DNA from: Centropus unirufus
Lineage: Eukaryota > Chordata > Aves > Cuculiformes > Centropidae
DNA length: 64,000 bases
Direction: 5' to 3'
Assembly: GCA_013397695.1 (NCBI GenBank)
Contig: VYZI01000486.1
Span: 394,421-458,420 of the forward strand
Shown here: piece by piece, positions 14,616-27,272 of the stretch
Position numbering within the stretch: the stretch's first letter is position 1
Layout of the letters: each line of letters starts with the position of its first letter
The notes under the pieces: generated by a model
Database searches by the model: none
What the model was told of the DNA's origin: nothing
What the model saw: only the letters and a program-made list of their open reading frames with translations
Position numbers and translations under genes: made by a program

Positions 14616-15097
14616 TTCAATTCTGGGCCCTTCACTCCAAGAAGGACATTGAGGTCCTGGAGTGTGTCCAGAGAAGACAACAAAGCTGGTGAAGGGGCTG
14701 GAGAGCAAGGGTTATGAGGAGCGGCTGAGGGAGCTGGGCTTGTTCAGCCTGGAGAAGAGGAGGCTGAGGGGAGACCTCATCACTGCTTACAGCTGCCTGA
14801 AAGGACGGTGTGGAGAGGCAGGTGCTGGTCTCTTCTCTCAAGTGACAGGAGATAGGATGAGGGGGAATGGCCTCAAGCTGTGCCACAGGGGGTTAAGGTG
14901 GGACATTAGGGAAAAAATTTTTACCTAAAGGGTCACCAGCCCTGGGAGAGGCTGCGTGGGGAGGTGGTGGAGTCCCCATCCCTGGAGATGTTTAAAAGAT
15001 GGGAGATGAGGTGCTCAGGGATCTGGTTTAGTGGCCGACAGGTACAGGTGGACTCTTATCTCAGAGGTCTCTTCCAACCTGGTGATTCTATGATTCA
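14616..15097 (+). mobile_element. CR1-type LINE, 5'-truncated 3' end
   Basis: The segment matches the familiar bird CR1 3' region. It runs from TTCTGGGCCCTTCACTCCAA through the part encoding LGLFSLEKRRLRGDL, then the conserved GGGAATGGCCTCAAGCTGTG block, GAGGTGGTGGAGTCCCCATC, and CTCTTCCAACCTGGTGATTC, with the short tail repeat ATTCTATGATTC. It is about 480 bp, so heavily 5'-truncated as most CR1 copies are. It sits in sense orientation on the plus strand, antisense to IGSF3. Preservation is fair, suggesting moderate age. Subfamily cannot be assigned by eye. Confidence 0.93.
14662..14928 (+). pseudogene. Remnant of CR1 ORF2 C-terminus
   Basis: An open stretch of 88 codons inside the CR1 fragment encodes the C-terminal tail of the CR1 reverse-transcriptase polyprotein, recognisable by YEERLRELGLFSLEKRRLRG followed by DLI. 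The endonuclease and the catalytic part of the reverse transcriptase are absent, so this is a dead fragment and not a gene. Confidence 0.8.
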
Positions 15098-18000
15098 TTA
15101 AGTTTGGCATTGCAAGTCAAGAGTCATGAGATGCATTCAATGAGGAATGGTTTTACAGAAGCATCACACTCCTGTACAGGCAGCTAAAAATGAAGAACAA
15201 CAGCATCTGACAAAGTTAAACACTCAGAACACATTATCCGGACAGGGATGCCCGTCTGGAAAACCCTGCCCGCCATGAAACACTTCCAAGGCAGGCATCT
15301 CTAGATAAAACGTTTCTTTGCAGAGCCCTAAATTATCATTTTAGCTAGTAGGCAGCATGGAATAAAGCCCTAAAGGATGCAATATGTTGAAATACAGTGT
15401 CAGGGAACTGAAGCAGGACAGGAAAACTGAAGGGCATCCATCCCATTAGTACCAACTCAGCAAATGATGACCCCTTAAGGCAGAGGCTCATTGAAATTTT
15501 AAATGGGGAGCAGCGCAGCCCCTCCTCTTGCGTCTGTAGGGCTAGAGGGTAAAATCATGCTTCCCTCCTCATTCAAAAGTGCCTTTGTTCAGGTTCGCCG
15601 GTTAACTCTGGCTTTGCTCTTCTTTGTAGGCTCTCTAGAAACATCTCTTGATGGCAAGGGCAAGTGGGGCGGCTAATCCCATCCCATTAGCATCCTCTGA
15701 AATACTCCAAGGACTGTGGATGCTGTCTGGGCACAGGCGGCCAGAAGGCGGCTCTCGCTAAGCCAGCATAACTTCTGGATGTGCACGCATCAATAAAGCC
15801 TGCTGGGGGGAAGGGAGAGGATAAAGAAACAGCCTGCATGTGGTTTGAAAGGCACTTCTCTCCTACAGGTACAGCTTTCCCAACGCCAACGGATGCCACT
15901 GCTCTTTTTTTTCTGAAGGCAGCGCGAAAACCTTGAATTGGTGGGGAGAACACATTAGTGCAAACTGAACTGCGTGCCAGCCCGTGATGGGGTGCAGACT
16001 GGGGGCACCAGTAGCCCAGCCTCTGGTATCCCCAGGGAGCAGAAACATGGCTGATAGAAACCACCTCCTCCTCCTCCAATGATGGACCAGCACTGTCGGC
16101 AGCCCTCGCGCGTTCCTTGCAGCTCTCCTTCCCATTACATTGCCTATTTATAAACAGCTGTTTGGCAGTATTACTAATCAGTGCCATGTGGAATAACGTT
16201 ACATTTCCCTCAACATTACTATTTTATTATATCTTCTTTCCTCCCCACCTCCAGCTGCTGCTTTCCTTCCACTACTCCCAGCCTGGAAAGCAATAATACA
16301 TTTCTTCATTTTATCCAGGCTTTACTTCTCTGATAATGTAAACAATTTGCTTATAACCCATGCAGAAAAAAAAAAGAAAAAAATTAAATACTGTTAAACC
16401 CACTTAAAATAAATACTTGCTGAAAGAATATCAGCTGGAGACCGCTCTCCGACTTATAATAATCCCACTGCGCCCAGGGAAATCCTCTTAAACCTATATC
16501 AGATAAAGATTGTAAAACTGTTATAGGGCTAAACTGACAGGACAGGCATAGAATCAAGATGGAATGTATCTCCACCCAGCTTCTCCCTGCCAAGGGGCAG
16601 CTCCATCCCAGTGCAGATCAAGCTTCCTCGTCAGCACATGAAACAAAAAACTCATGCTGCACAGCTCAGTGGCATGGGACCCTGCATCGCCAGCCAGGAG
16701 GCAGAGGAGTGGGAAAGAGGGAAGGAAGAGGGAGGCAGCCTTGGAATGCAAAACCCCCCTGTGGAGCACCAAAGCGTTGCTCTCCCCTTCTCACCCCCTC
16801 ATCAGGCTGCAGAAGCAGGGCAGAGACCCTTTGATGCTTTAAACCAGAACAAATGTGCCCCCCAGGATGTGACTCTAAATGAGCAGATAAGGACCCCAAG
16901 CCAGAGAGGGACCCATTTATGCTTCTGAGCCCTCCTGGGGGTCAGGATGGAAGCAGCAGGCTTTCAACTCCCTGCTATCCTGTCTGATAGGGCGTAAAGG
17001 ACCTGATGTAAGATTGGTAATGCTGCTAGGGACTTTGGGGTTTGTCGCTGCTCTGTGTTTTGCCTAGCACTGGTATCTAGTTTGACTTTCTTTTGTTTAT
17101 TTTGTAGTTTTTCAACAAGAAGACGTGCATCCACACCACAACGAGCATGCAGCTTTGGGGCACAGAAGTAGACTGGCTTAGAAATGGGCACGGTGCTTCC
17201 CCTCTGCTACGCTAGGACTCGATCATTTGCCACCAGACGTACTTGTTCTCCAAGACAACTCGGAGAAAAGCGTTGGCATCAACAGCAGAAACAGCTGCCT
17301 CTGCCTTTCAGGGCAGCAGACCCAACACAAATTCCGAGCAACCAAGTCTAAGAGGCTGGGACTAGAGAACAAATCAAACAAACGTCCAGGAGAAAAAAAT
17401 TTCAAAAGAAAAAAAAAAAAGGAGTGGGAAGAAGGAGTAAGCATAGTAAAAACCTCCCGAGGGAAGCAGCGAGAAGAAGAGGCATCATGGACGTTAAATT
17501 TTTGCTGGTAATCGAATAACTGGCTGCTCCATCACAGGATTTCTCAGCACTGCAGCTGGCTTGAGCCACGGGGACCGTATTCCACTTTCAGAGTTCACTG
17601 AGCAATTGCTAAGGCAGGGGACGGGTGCCATATGTTACCAGCTGCGCTCACAGTTACAGCTTTCCCCATTTAACGCTGAGAGACTGTTTGGAGGCACAGA
17701 AGCAGAGAAACCTGCACACTTCGTGCCCCTCCTGCACCACCCGGTTATTGTGGCAAAGCTGCCAGAAATGCCAACAGGCTCTGCCAGCAAGTCTGGGAGC
17801 GCATCCCCATGCCAGGGAGTCACCAGGCTGTGCTGGCTGCTCAGCGCTGCTGGTACCCATCGCAGGCAGGGAGGCACGGGTGGAAAAGCTGGCCACCTGC
17901 CAGCAAAGTGGTCACTAGGGCTGGAGGTAGCACCTGGAAAGCTGTCAAGTGTGCAGGAGGCAAGAGGCAGGTACCAGCTTCTGCCCGCCCCACATTACAG

Positions 18001-19933
18001 CCCGCTGGTTCCACCACCTGCTCGCCTGACCCAGTCTGGCTCCTTCTGGCTCTCCTTTTGTGCTCTTATTTTACTTTTTTCATTTTCTAGAGCTTACGTC
18101 AATTGTGCACGTAGTGATAAAGGAATCATTAGGGGTGAGAGAAACGGAGGTTGGGGGCTTCCCAGGGCACAATGGGAGGAAATGTTAAATTCAGGATGGA
18201 AAGCGGCACCAGACTATTTCTAACACCAGGAGATCGTTTGCTTCCCATGATTGTCAAGCAGAGCCCAACCTGAAAGAGCTCCCTCACATGCCAAGTTCAC
18301 TTTCTTGGAAAGCATGGATAGCCTAGGATTTGACTCCAGGCTCCTGAGTAATCCACCTGTGGTAGAGGCTGGCTTTCAAACACACCAGGTTCTCTGGTTA
18401 AACATTTTTCTATCCTATTCAAAAACCTTTGCATCCTTTACTTCCTACCAGCACTTAACACCCAGGCACTATGGCAATCTACACAAACAGCCTACACCAC
18501 CCCAGCTCTTCCCAGAGGGACCCAGAGGCATCCTATAAATAAACGAAACATTTGGGAGTACAGAATACCTCATTTCACCAGGGACTGGCAAAGCCTATGA
18601 GACATGAGCCGCCAGGACCAGCAAAGGTTTGCGTGGGCTGAGCAGGGTGATGCTTTTGCAGTAACTCCTTTCAGGGCAGTAGAAGACCCTAAGCCTCCCA
18701 GCCTCCAGCCTCACTGAGAGCCACGACGCAAAGGGGCTCAGCGCGCACCTCAATCTCCTCAACCTGAGAGATGCCCGAGTGGGGCCACGCACAGCTGGAG
18801 CCGGTGAGAGAGCAAGACTCTGAGCCTTCAGGAAAGAGCTTTTGCAGGGAAGCCTGCTCTACCTTTCAAAGATCATTTTAACTGACTGGTCTGATTTTAC
18901 TATTCAGGCTCAGCGTTGCAAAGAAACCTACCCAAGCAAAACAGTGCAGCTCCTTACAGTCTGAAGGCAAGACAACAATCGGGCTTCTGCGTCTCCCTTC
19001 CTGACAAGAGACACAGAAAGTCTGGAAGAAAGAGGTCTCATTTAAAGACCAGCCTCACTTGGTGCGCAGAGGGCTGGGCAATTGCCTGAGGCTGTATTCA
19101 TTTACATTCTTTGAAATGCATTTTAGAACAGGATTTTTCTTTCAGTGCACAGGTACAAGTGTACAGAGTGGCATGCTAAAAAAAAAAAAACGGACACATT
19201 CTTATTGTAAGCCTTCTCCACATAGCAGCTAAATTTAAAGAAGTATCTCTACCTCAAAAGGGGCAATGTAGGAAAAACATGCGGTGTACAGTGATGCTCC
19301 CCAAATCTGCCTAATTCCAGCTTTTTTGAGAAATTGATAGGTAGGGGAAGAAAAGAAAGAGTTCATTCTACAAGCTGAGATCCCTCTGTAAGGCATGTCA
19401 TGCCACCAAGTTGCCTGCAGTTTTGAGGGACAGGGCAGAAAGGTGAGGGAAGAAAACCACCAAAAGCTAAGAAGGGACAGAGCAGATACAACAGATTATC
19501 AATTTTTTTTCCTGGTATGATCTGCCTAAATTGGTTCAATTTCTCCTGTGCATATAGAGATGGAGAAAGGATGCAATGTAATGCAGCAATGAAAAAGTAA
19601 AAAACAGGCAAACAATTCCAATGGGAAAGGAGATGGTGCACTGCAACAAAACAGGAGTAATTGCAAGTGTTTAGCAGGAAAATGTAACAACAGGGGACAA
19701 GATAAAGGTACACAAAACAGTGAGCGAACCTTGCCTAGGAATGGGAGGACATGTATAAGGTTTCTGTTGCAAGCTTCCAGGTATAACCTGAACGGTATCT
19801 ACAAAAGAAGATGTTTAAAAAGGACAAGGAAGAACTAGCCCATGCAATTAACTGCCAGGCTGTATAGGATTAAAGCCAATGTTTTTTAAAGGAGGTAAAA
19901 AACCAGAAGTCTGGAAGTTTAGAACCACAGAAA
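15098..19933. other. Intron 2: non-coding; AT-rich interval at 16190-16560
   Basis: No gene recognised. The interval 16190-16560 is AT-rich with several TAAT-type motifs and an A-rich run at 16364-16383. It resembles conserved non-coding DNA, but this can only be tested by alignment. Confidence 0.5.
19178..19190. repeat. A13 homopolymer
   Basis: Thirteen A residues in intron 2. No SINE or processed-gene body precedes it that I can recognise. Confidence 0.95.
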
Positions 19934-19985
19934 TCACAGAATCATAAAGGTTGGACAAGACGCCCAAGCCCATCAAGCCCAACTC
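19934..19985 (-). mobile_element. CR1-like LINE 3' end fragment
   Basis: The plus strand reads TCACAGAATCATAAAGGTTG and then GACAAGACG...CATCAAGCCCAAC, which is the reverse complement of a CR1 3' tail. The similarity fades after about 50 bp. The GC-rich sequence that follows to about 20065 may belong to the same insertion but I cannot match it. Confidence 0.7.
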
Positions 19986-20184
19986 CAGAGCCACCGGCCA
20001 TGGGGGTGCCCGCAGGGGGCTCCCACGCACCTGACCCCTCGGTCTAGCAGTGCCTGCTGGCCTCAGGGCTTCTGAAAAGAAAAACTGGGCGAGCTTAAGC
20101 AGTGATATTTGCAAGACATCAGAAATGACTAAGCAGGATGGGAGATGAATCCTATTCAGCATCATTACCAGGCAGAGCTGAAAT

Positions 20185-20360
20185 ATAAGCCTTTGTTTCG
20201 AACTCCCGCTATGTAAGGAGCTCAAAGCACTTCACAATTATTTAGCTTAGACTTTGTGAAAGGCTTGTATGCTATTATCCCTAATTTTACCAGCTGGAAA
20301 ATGATGAGGGAGACCAGGAGTGCGTAGCCAAGGACAAGCAGCGAGGCGGTAGTGTGACAG
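20185..20360 (-). repeat. Ancient MIR-like / core-SINE fossil
   Basis: The plus strand reads CTCAAAGCACTTCACAATTA, then CTATTATCCCTAATTTTACC, AGCTGGAAAATGATGAGGGA and GCCAAGGACAAGCAG. This is the order of blocks in the reverse complement of MIR-type SINE or related ancient LINE tails (ends of the form TTACAGATGAGGAAACTGAG). It is strongly diverged, so family assignment is tentative. Confidence 0.5.
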
Positions 20361-21190
20361 GACCCAATGCCTGCAGCCCCCCACTGCTCCGCAGCATCAG
20401 GAACCAGGTACTCTGGGTTTGCTGGTGCAATTCTCTCTCCGTAGGAACTGCCACAGGTAAATCCCATCCCTCCTCCATTAACAAACACTCCCTTTCCATC
20501 CATAGCAGGAAGAGAAAGAATAAGCAGAGCAGTATGGGTCAAATCTTTTTTCAAGGCTACTACAGAGAGATTTAGGTGTGTAAAGGAGAACTGCAAGAAC
20601 AAAATACCCTGTGTCTCATTGCAAAGGACCACCTAGGAGAAGGCATTTGATTTTTTAATGTCAGCTAAAGGGGAATTTGAAAGTGAAGGACATTTTACTC
20701 CTCTGGGGAGCTAATTACAGCAACGAGCACAACCCAAACAGGCAAAGATGAACATAATTCACAAAGCAGGTGTTTCAACACCACCAGTCCTGGAACTCTC
20801 TTTGGCTAACCGATGGCTTGGCCAAATAAAATATGCATACGCTTCGTGGAGGTAGCAAAGCCGCGGAGATTACCTCAAAGAGATAAGGACATCTGAGCTC
20901 AGGATTTCCAAATTCTACTTCTGTACACCAGGAGTAAGAAATAGAAACAAACTCCTGCAACCTCTCTAAAGGAATAAGAAACACGTGAAATACAAAAAAT
21001 ATGTCAGAAAAAAATAATTTGGGAACGTACAATAACGCCTTGCTGTTCTCACCTGTGGAGATCACCAATGTTACAGCATTATTTAGCACTGACAGCACTG
21101 CTACATGCCATTTCACACTTTTCCTAAAACACTCTCTTTCCAAACTGCTGCCCAACAGTGGTTTCTACTGCACAGCAACCAAGCAGCTCA

Positions 21191-21425
21191 TCACAGGATC
21201 ATAGGATAATTCAGGGTGGAAGGGACCTCAGGGAGGTCTGTAACGTGACTACAGGGTCAAGCAGGGTCGGCTATAAGGTCAGACCACACTGCACAGGGCT
21301 TGATCCTTTTGGGCCTTGAAACCCTCCAGAGATGGAGCCTGCGCAGCCTCTCAAGGCGGTGTGAGCTGCTCTTGTTCGATTTGTGCCTGTTGTTGCTCAT
21401 CTGCAAAAAGCCTGGCTTCCCCAGG
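21191..21425 (-). mobile_element. Degenerate CR1-type LINE fragment
   Basis: It begins with TCACAGGATCATAGGATAAT and TCAGGGTGGAAGGGACCTCA, the reverse complement of a CR1 3' end. Further in, blocks such as CCCTCCAGAGATGGAGCCTG, TTGTGCCTGTTGTTGCTCAT and AAGCCTGGCTTCCCC match the order expected of inverted CR1. Several internal deletions shorten it. No coding capacity remains. Confidence 0.8.
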
Positions 21426-24400
21426 ATACAAGCTGCTTGCTCTTGACCAATGACAAACCCTTCGCCCTGTCTCTCAGGAGAAAAAGAAGAAAAAGACAGC
21501 ATAGAAAGAAGAGCCCCCAAAGACTTGTATGAAAACCAGGAGATCCTTGTCAGCAAGATTGCCATCTCTGTCTCTGACACCCCCTTCAAGCAAAGCCACC
21601 TTCAGCCCAGCTGATCGCTGGAATAAACTGGCAGCCATGGAGGTCCATGCACTTCACATATCAGAAGTGACTGCTCCAGCCCTGAGTCCCCTCGGGTTCC
21701 CAGGAGCAGACTGTGCTCTCCCAAACACGGCAAACCTCCAACATTACTTTCTCCCTCTGCTCCGTGCACAGACACATCACGTATGGCAGCACTTGATGAA
21801 GAAGAGGAGAAGCTGCTGGCAACAAGCAGCAGCAGCTGGTATGGGGTAATAAAGTCCATTATTTATTTTCCTTTTTTGCCTGCTCGACACCCTCTAGCTG
21901 TTCACAGAGAGATTCTGCAGATTTTTGCTTGCAAGTTCAACAAAAGAGACCCGATTTCTTCTCTAGAATCCTTGCCCAAGACATGCAGCTCTTTCCCCTC
22001 CAGTGCTAAGTACCTGTCCTGCATAAATCTTTCTTCCACCTCTCGTGCCACCAAAGCCTCTCAGACACCCTGCAGCTACCCTCCCCATCCCAGCCATGGG
22101 CTTGCGGCTGGCCATATAGATACATGGCACAGTTCAGGGGCTCAGGGGAAGAGGACTCCTCTAAGACACGCTCTTAAAGACATGGTCAAAGTACCCACAG
22201 ACTGAGTTCTGGGCTGCGAAGAACCGCAAGCGACTCAGGCAGCTCAGAATTTGGAGATGTGACCTCACCAAGCACAGCCACAGCCAGCACTGACTCCAGG
22301 TAGAGAGGCAGTCGGCTCTCGGTTGATCCCACCAGGGCCCTGCCTGCCACCACTCCCAGGCCTGGCACAATGCTGAAACTTCACCACAATGGGGTTGGCC
22401 AGCCAAAAAACCCACACCCAGCCCCTAGGAGCTGTCACAGCCAGAGAGGATCCAGGGGAATGGGGCAGAAACCAAAGCACCAGCCTACCTGGGAAGCGCA
22501 AGACCACTGAAAAATAGCAAAGGGCAGGTGTGGCCAGGCTGAGAGGGTGGGCATGGCAGCCACTGACTGGCACCTAGTTAGCGCTAATCCTTTCTACCCC
22601 TCTTCCAGCTAAGCCTGTCAGGAAGGAGATACCCATGACCGTCCCTGCGGGAACTACCAGCTCCCCAGCAGCTCCTGCCATCCATCAAGACAGCTGTATC
22701 TGAGTGCCGCTTGTTTCTCAAGTCTTGCACTGAAATTGCTTCTTCCCACTCTGCGGTACCGTGGAGGTTGTGGTCTCTCCCACCATCCAAATCCCTTTCA
22801 TTTTTTGCTTTAACTTGTTTGGAATCGATGCTGTACAGCTGCTTCCCCCAAAATAAAGAGTACAAAAGCTGCCACCTCCTCAAGGGCTTTGAAACCCTTT
22901 CTCCTGCTCAGTCACTATCTGTTTAAGAAAAGCCTCAAAGCTTGATTTCTTCCCTCAAATCACTTACTCTGAAAAAGAGCTCAGCGTTTTTGGGAGCAAA
23001 GATAAAAAACCACTGAGATAAAAGTGTGAAGCTTCTGAAGAGGTTAGACCTGGGCCTCTTTGCCGTTATCTAAGTCAGGGTAGAGGCACACAAACAACTT
23101 CTTGCAGAAGTATAGCAGAGTACAAATTTGCAGTGACTTGCACGCTCTGAAGTAACTGTCACATGCTCACTCCTACCCCACAGCAAAACACCAGTTTATT
23201 TGCCCATCAATACGAGTAGCACAAACCAGCACTTCGGACTGCACAGCACCCCTGCAGCTTCCCCCTCAAAATTACTGCACAGAAACCTCCTCTTCTGCCC
23301 ATATTTCCGGAGTTATTAAGGCAAAGGGGTAATTCCAATGACGATATGGAAAATCCTGCTGTCCTGCCAGTGGTGACACCATTTCGACCACAAAGGAAAA
23401 ATTTCCACCAGTTCATTAGGACCCCCATGGTGGAAGTTCCCAAAAGAAACCAAGTCTTGGGCCCCTACTAGAAGAATTTCTTTCATTCAACACTAGCTCC
23501 CTAAGCCAAGTTAAACTTCTAGGATCCCCCTTTAGTCAATTTAGAGAAGGATGTATTTAAGTTAAACAACTATGGGTTGCTCTCCAGATTTGGCTCTCTG
23601 TCCTCTGACCACAGATATTGCCTCAACTTCTGCCCTAGGCACCGGGAAGCTGTTTGTGCGATCTTCTAAAAATTGTTTCCCGCCCCCCTAGGGAAAGAAG
23701 CATGAACTACCCTCAGCAATTTCATGCTGGTCTTGGGGAACTGAACTCTGAAGGTAAACAACGACTCCATTGCAGACTTTGGACGTGAGCTAATCCTTTC
23801 TCATAAGTCAACCACAAGGCCATAGTTCCGCAACATCCTGAAGAGCTGCGCCCATTCTTTTTTTCACTGCCTCCCTCGGCATCAGCAACCCAGTCTGAGA
23901 TGTCCTAAATTCTTCCTCCTGACATCTTGCAGCCCAGATGTAACTGCTTCTTCCCAATGATGCAGGTAGCTCAGGAGATGATGAGAAAAAGGGCAGCAAG
24001 AAAGACAAACTTATTTTTCAAGCAGCTGAAGGGAGGACTGGTGAAAACATTACGCTTTGATTCTTCTTGGCAGAAGGCTCTTGAACCACATTAATGGCCT
24101 CATTCCTGGCTTCAGTGAGATTTGTGCGTGCACTGCAGGCACCAGATCAGTAAAGCCAAGAGTCCCACAGAATACCTGGGGAACAATTCTTGCTCCAGGC
24201 CATCAGAAAATAGATCCTGGCCAAGAACTTGATGAACAGAAAGGAGAGGAACAACCCAACACATTGTTTGTGAACTGGATAGCAGTGTACTTAGAAGACC
24301 AACACGCATGTATTTGAAGCTAGCAAGACTATTTTTTAGCAGCCACAGAGAGCTGGACATACAGTCCTCAATGCTGTCCTGACAGCAGGAGCACAGACAC

Positions 24401-26894
24401 ACCCCAGCTGCCCTGCTGCAAACTACCATGTCCCAGGGCAGACAGCAGCTCAATGTGCTGTGCCACCAGTGTCCCATCCAGCTCCCCCACCACAGGGCTG
24501 TATGTCCTGGGCGAAGAGGAAGAAATGCTTCCTTCAGCTCTTCCCTCAAATCAAAGGACACAACAACTCAAAGCTCCCAGAGCAGCAAGTCTAAAGTCAA
24601 CACTGCTCCAAACCCATCCATTTCACACATAAACAGAGAGAATAGAGATGCTAACAAACCTATCTCCCTCCAGGCTTTGCTGCTGCCAAAGAAGAGCCAC
24701 TCAATCTAATGAGTCAATTAAAAATTCATAACTTGATGAAAGAAAAAAAAGTTTGATTCTGTTTCTGAGAAAATGAGAACAATAACTTTCATTTAGCTCC
24801 CGTGTACCTCTTGCATACGGTCTGCAGCAACAAAGCCAGCCTGAAGACTCACAACCTGTAGCTGAAAGCTAAAACGACAGGGAAAATAAAGAGTGCATGC
24901 TCTGCCCAGACCTGCAGAGAGGAGCCCATCCACCCAACAGGACTTTGGGGGCTGATGGGGCTGAAGTCAGCCCTAGATCACATGAACAGGAGCCAGAGAG
25001 GAAGCGAGGAAGCCTTCCATATAGGTTTGTTGTCTACAGGTCATTACAGAGGGGAACTCCAGAAAATTCCGTTTCTGTCAGAGTTTGGTTAAAGAACACA
25101 AAACACCTATGTAGATACACACACGTTCAAAATGGCCTTAATTCACTTCTGAAGTGAATTTTTGGAAATTAATTGGGCTAAACCAAATTAGGGCCCCAAA
25201 TTCTAAGCACAACCGCCCATGAAGGGGCATAATGTGATTTAACTAATCCACTAAAAGTAACTTTAGATCAATTCTCTTGAGCATCCCCGATGCCAATGTC
25301 CTCAAAGCAATATTCATGAGTGTCTACATCGAGCCCCGAATCTAATATCCCTAATTGTAAGGGTGGGACAGAGTAGAAGCATCTCAACCCAGCAAGACCA
25401 AGGTTGGCCATCAAAGAAGCTGCTGGGCTTCAATCAAAACCTGGAGGGCACTGGGCCCCTAGTCCCTGGGGAGAGCAGCAGAGGAGCTCCCGTTGCCCAA
25501 CCATCAGACACACTGGCCCACACCAGGGGCTTACACGGGTACTCTCACGTGCTCTAATGGCTCTTCTCTAAGGACCCAAGCTCATGGGCTGGTTTCCAAG
25601 GGGTGCAGCTCCCTGGCAGCTGAACCCGGCTGCAAACCCCAACTGCCACAGCCCTACCCTGCCCCCAGGCACTTTTTTTCACCGGGTGTTGGTTTTCAAT
25701 AGGTTTCACTCCCTGAGGTGACTATGCAGTGGCAGCGCTGACTCAGAGTTGTTTAAACTAAAGAGGGAACGGCAAACCTGGACAACTGAAAGAAACCACG
25801 GAAGTATCAAAAAAACCCCAAACCATAAAAAATTATTCAGGCATCTACCTGCCAACTGCTCCTGGAGATTGGATGGGAAAGCAGGCAACTAAGCGAGTGC
25901 CTGTATTTAGGCTGTGGGGCTTCACCTGGCAGAGTGGCTGAGCTGGCACCTCCAAAGAGAAGGAGCCAAGGTGCATGCAAGTGGGAAGCAAGGAGCACAG
26001 CCCAAAGGAGGGCTATTGTGATTTAAATTCAACTTTGGCTCCTTTCACAGGTTTCCTGTGTCAACACAGCCTGAGTGGCAACACCCTGACCGGCTAGCAA
26101 GCCTCGATAATGCCAGTGGTTTCCTGCAGGCTTACCAAGGTTTCCTTCAGCCAAAGAATTTGATGGAAGCTATTTGATTGCTGTTAGCCGAGTTAAAGAC
26201 TTCAAATCTAATCCCATTTTGAGATACTGAAGGCAAGCTGAAGCTTGAAAAGGTCAAATCAGATAGTCAAGAGAGGTGCTGTGGAAATACTCCAGATTTT
26301 AAAGAACCTGTTTTCGATTTTTCTCACATAGGCGAAAAAACCCCAAACAAACCAAACCGACTCTCCACATTCATCTACAGACAGCTCAATTTGATCGGCG
26401 TGCTGGTTTCGGGATGCATTCAGCATCACCCTGTGTTAAGAGCCTGAAGGTGACTGTCTCTCGTATACTCTTTACATGCTGCTCATTGCTCTTCTCTTCC
26501 GCACCCTGTTGTTTTGCCACCTTTGGCTCATAGCTCTCTCCTCTGCATCTTGTGCCATCTGGAGCAGCCTCTCTACCCCTCTCCCTGCGTGAATCGGTGC
26601 CACGTCCCTCTTGCTTTCAGCCACTGCTTCACACCTTCCTCTCAAGCTATGCTGCCTGGTTTCTCTTCTTTACAAGAGCCTTATTGGAGGAAGCCCGATT
26701 TCTCCTACATTGCTATACCGTGATTTCCTGCAATTTACAACACTGTGCTACTTGCTCTTCCGTTCTCCTCACTGGTGTTTTTTCTGATGGCTTTAGTGGA
26801 CTACACCACACAGGTCAGGTTCATGGGTTTCTGCTGCACACCAGCTGGGAGATTCCCCGTTGCCCCCAGCCATGCCGTTAGCAGGACAGCTTAC
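21426..26894. other. Intron 2, part next to the Ig exon: non-coding
   Basis: No gene recognised. Around 22201-22290 the phrase AATTTGGAGATGTGACCTCACCA faintly resembles inverted CR1, too little to call. The inverted repeat at 25140 is listed separately. Confidence 0.55.
25140..25160. repeat. Perfect short inverted repeat
   Basis: AATTCACTTC and GAAGTGAATT, 10-bp arms around a single T. It lies in intron 2 in an AT-rich context. Confidence 0.9.
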
Positions 26895-27272
26895 CCACAA
26901 GGTTCATCTTGGCGCTGTAGCTCCCAAAGTACCTCTCGTCGGTGTTGGGCGTGTGGCACTCGTATTCCCCGGCATCTCGGTCCTGCAGCTCGGTGATGTG
27001 CAGCAGGACAGCGTCTCCCTGCACCCGCTCCACGTAGATCCCGCGGCTGCGCACGCGCTGGGTGTAGATGGCGTAGGGGAAGGAGGGGTCGACGGTGCTG
27101 ATGATCTGCACCTCTCGCTCAGGAGCCAAGGGCAGGTAGATGGACCACTGGAAGTTCTGCTCTGCTGGGCCCTGGTAGCCGCTCACCTTGCACCACAGCG
27201 TGATGTGGGAGCCCTCTGTTCGGTAGAGGGGCCCTTCCTGCACCACCACTTGCCGCTGGGCCAAGGCCATGC
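26895..27272 (-). CDS. IGSF3: IGSF3 coding exon 2: end of signal peptide and first V-type Ig domain
   Basis: This 378-bp exon encodes residues 13-138 of the predicted protein and is bounded by a pyrimidine-rich acceptor (CTCTTCCCACAG|GC) and a donor (GTGG|GTAAGC), both phase 1. The domain has V-set Ig hallmarks: Cys40 in a WC motif, core Trp55 in FQWSIYLP, and DAGEYEC at 112-118 whose Cys118 should pair with Cys40. Segments such as GPLYRTEGSHIT, EREVQI and SFPYAIYTQRV match my memory of vertebrate IGSF3. The paralogue CD101/IGSF2 shares ERVQG and ECHTPNTDE but differs in the first part, and PTGFRN and IGSF8 are more distant. IGSF3 is a type I membrane protein with multiple V-type Ig domains in the EWI group, whose members associate with tetraspanins. 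The EWI motif itself belongs to the next domain, which is not in this window. I saw no N-glycosylation sequon here. The assignment should be checked against CD101 by alignment. Confidence 0.93.

Larger units (their letters stand above)
1..26894 (-). other. IGSF3: IGSF3 intron 2, 5' part (runs off the left edge)
   Basis: The segment begins at the GTAAGC donor after the first Ig-domain exon. The next IGSF3 exon should open by completing a Val codon and then read an Ig domain ending in the EWI motif. I saw no such reading on the minus strand down to position 1, so the whole stretch appears intronic and more than 26.8 kb long. It could also host an unrelated nested non-coding gene that cannot be seen from sequence alone. 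Confidence 0.75.

Noticed and set aside
22201..22300. Possible inverted CR1 fragment
   Set aside because: Only a short phrase (GATGTGACCTCACCA) resembles CR1; too weak to annotate.
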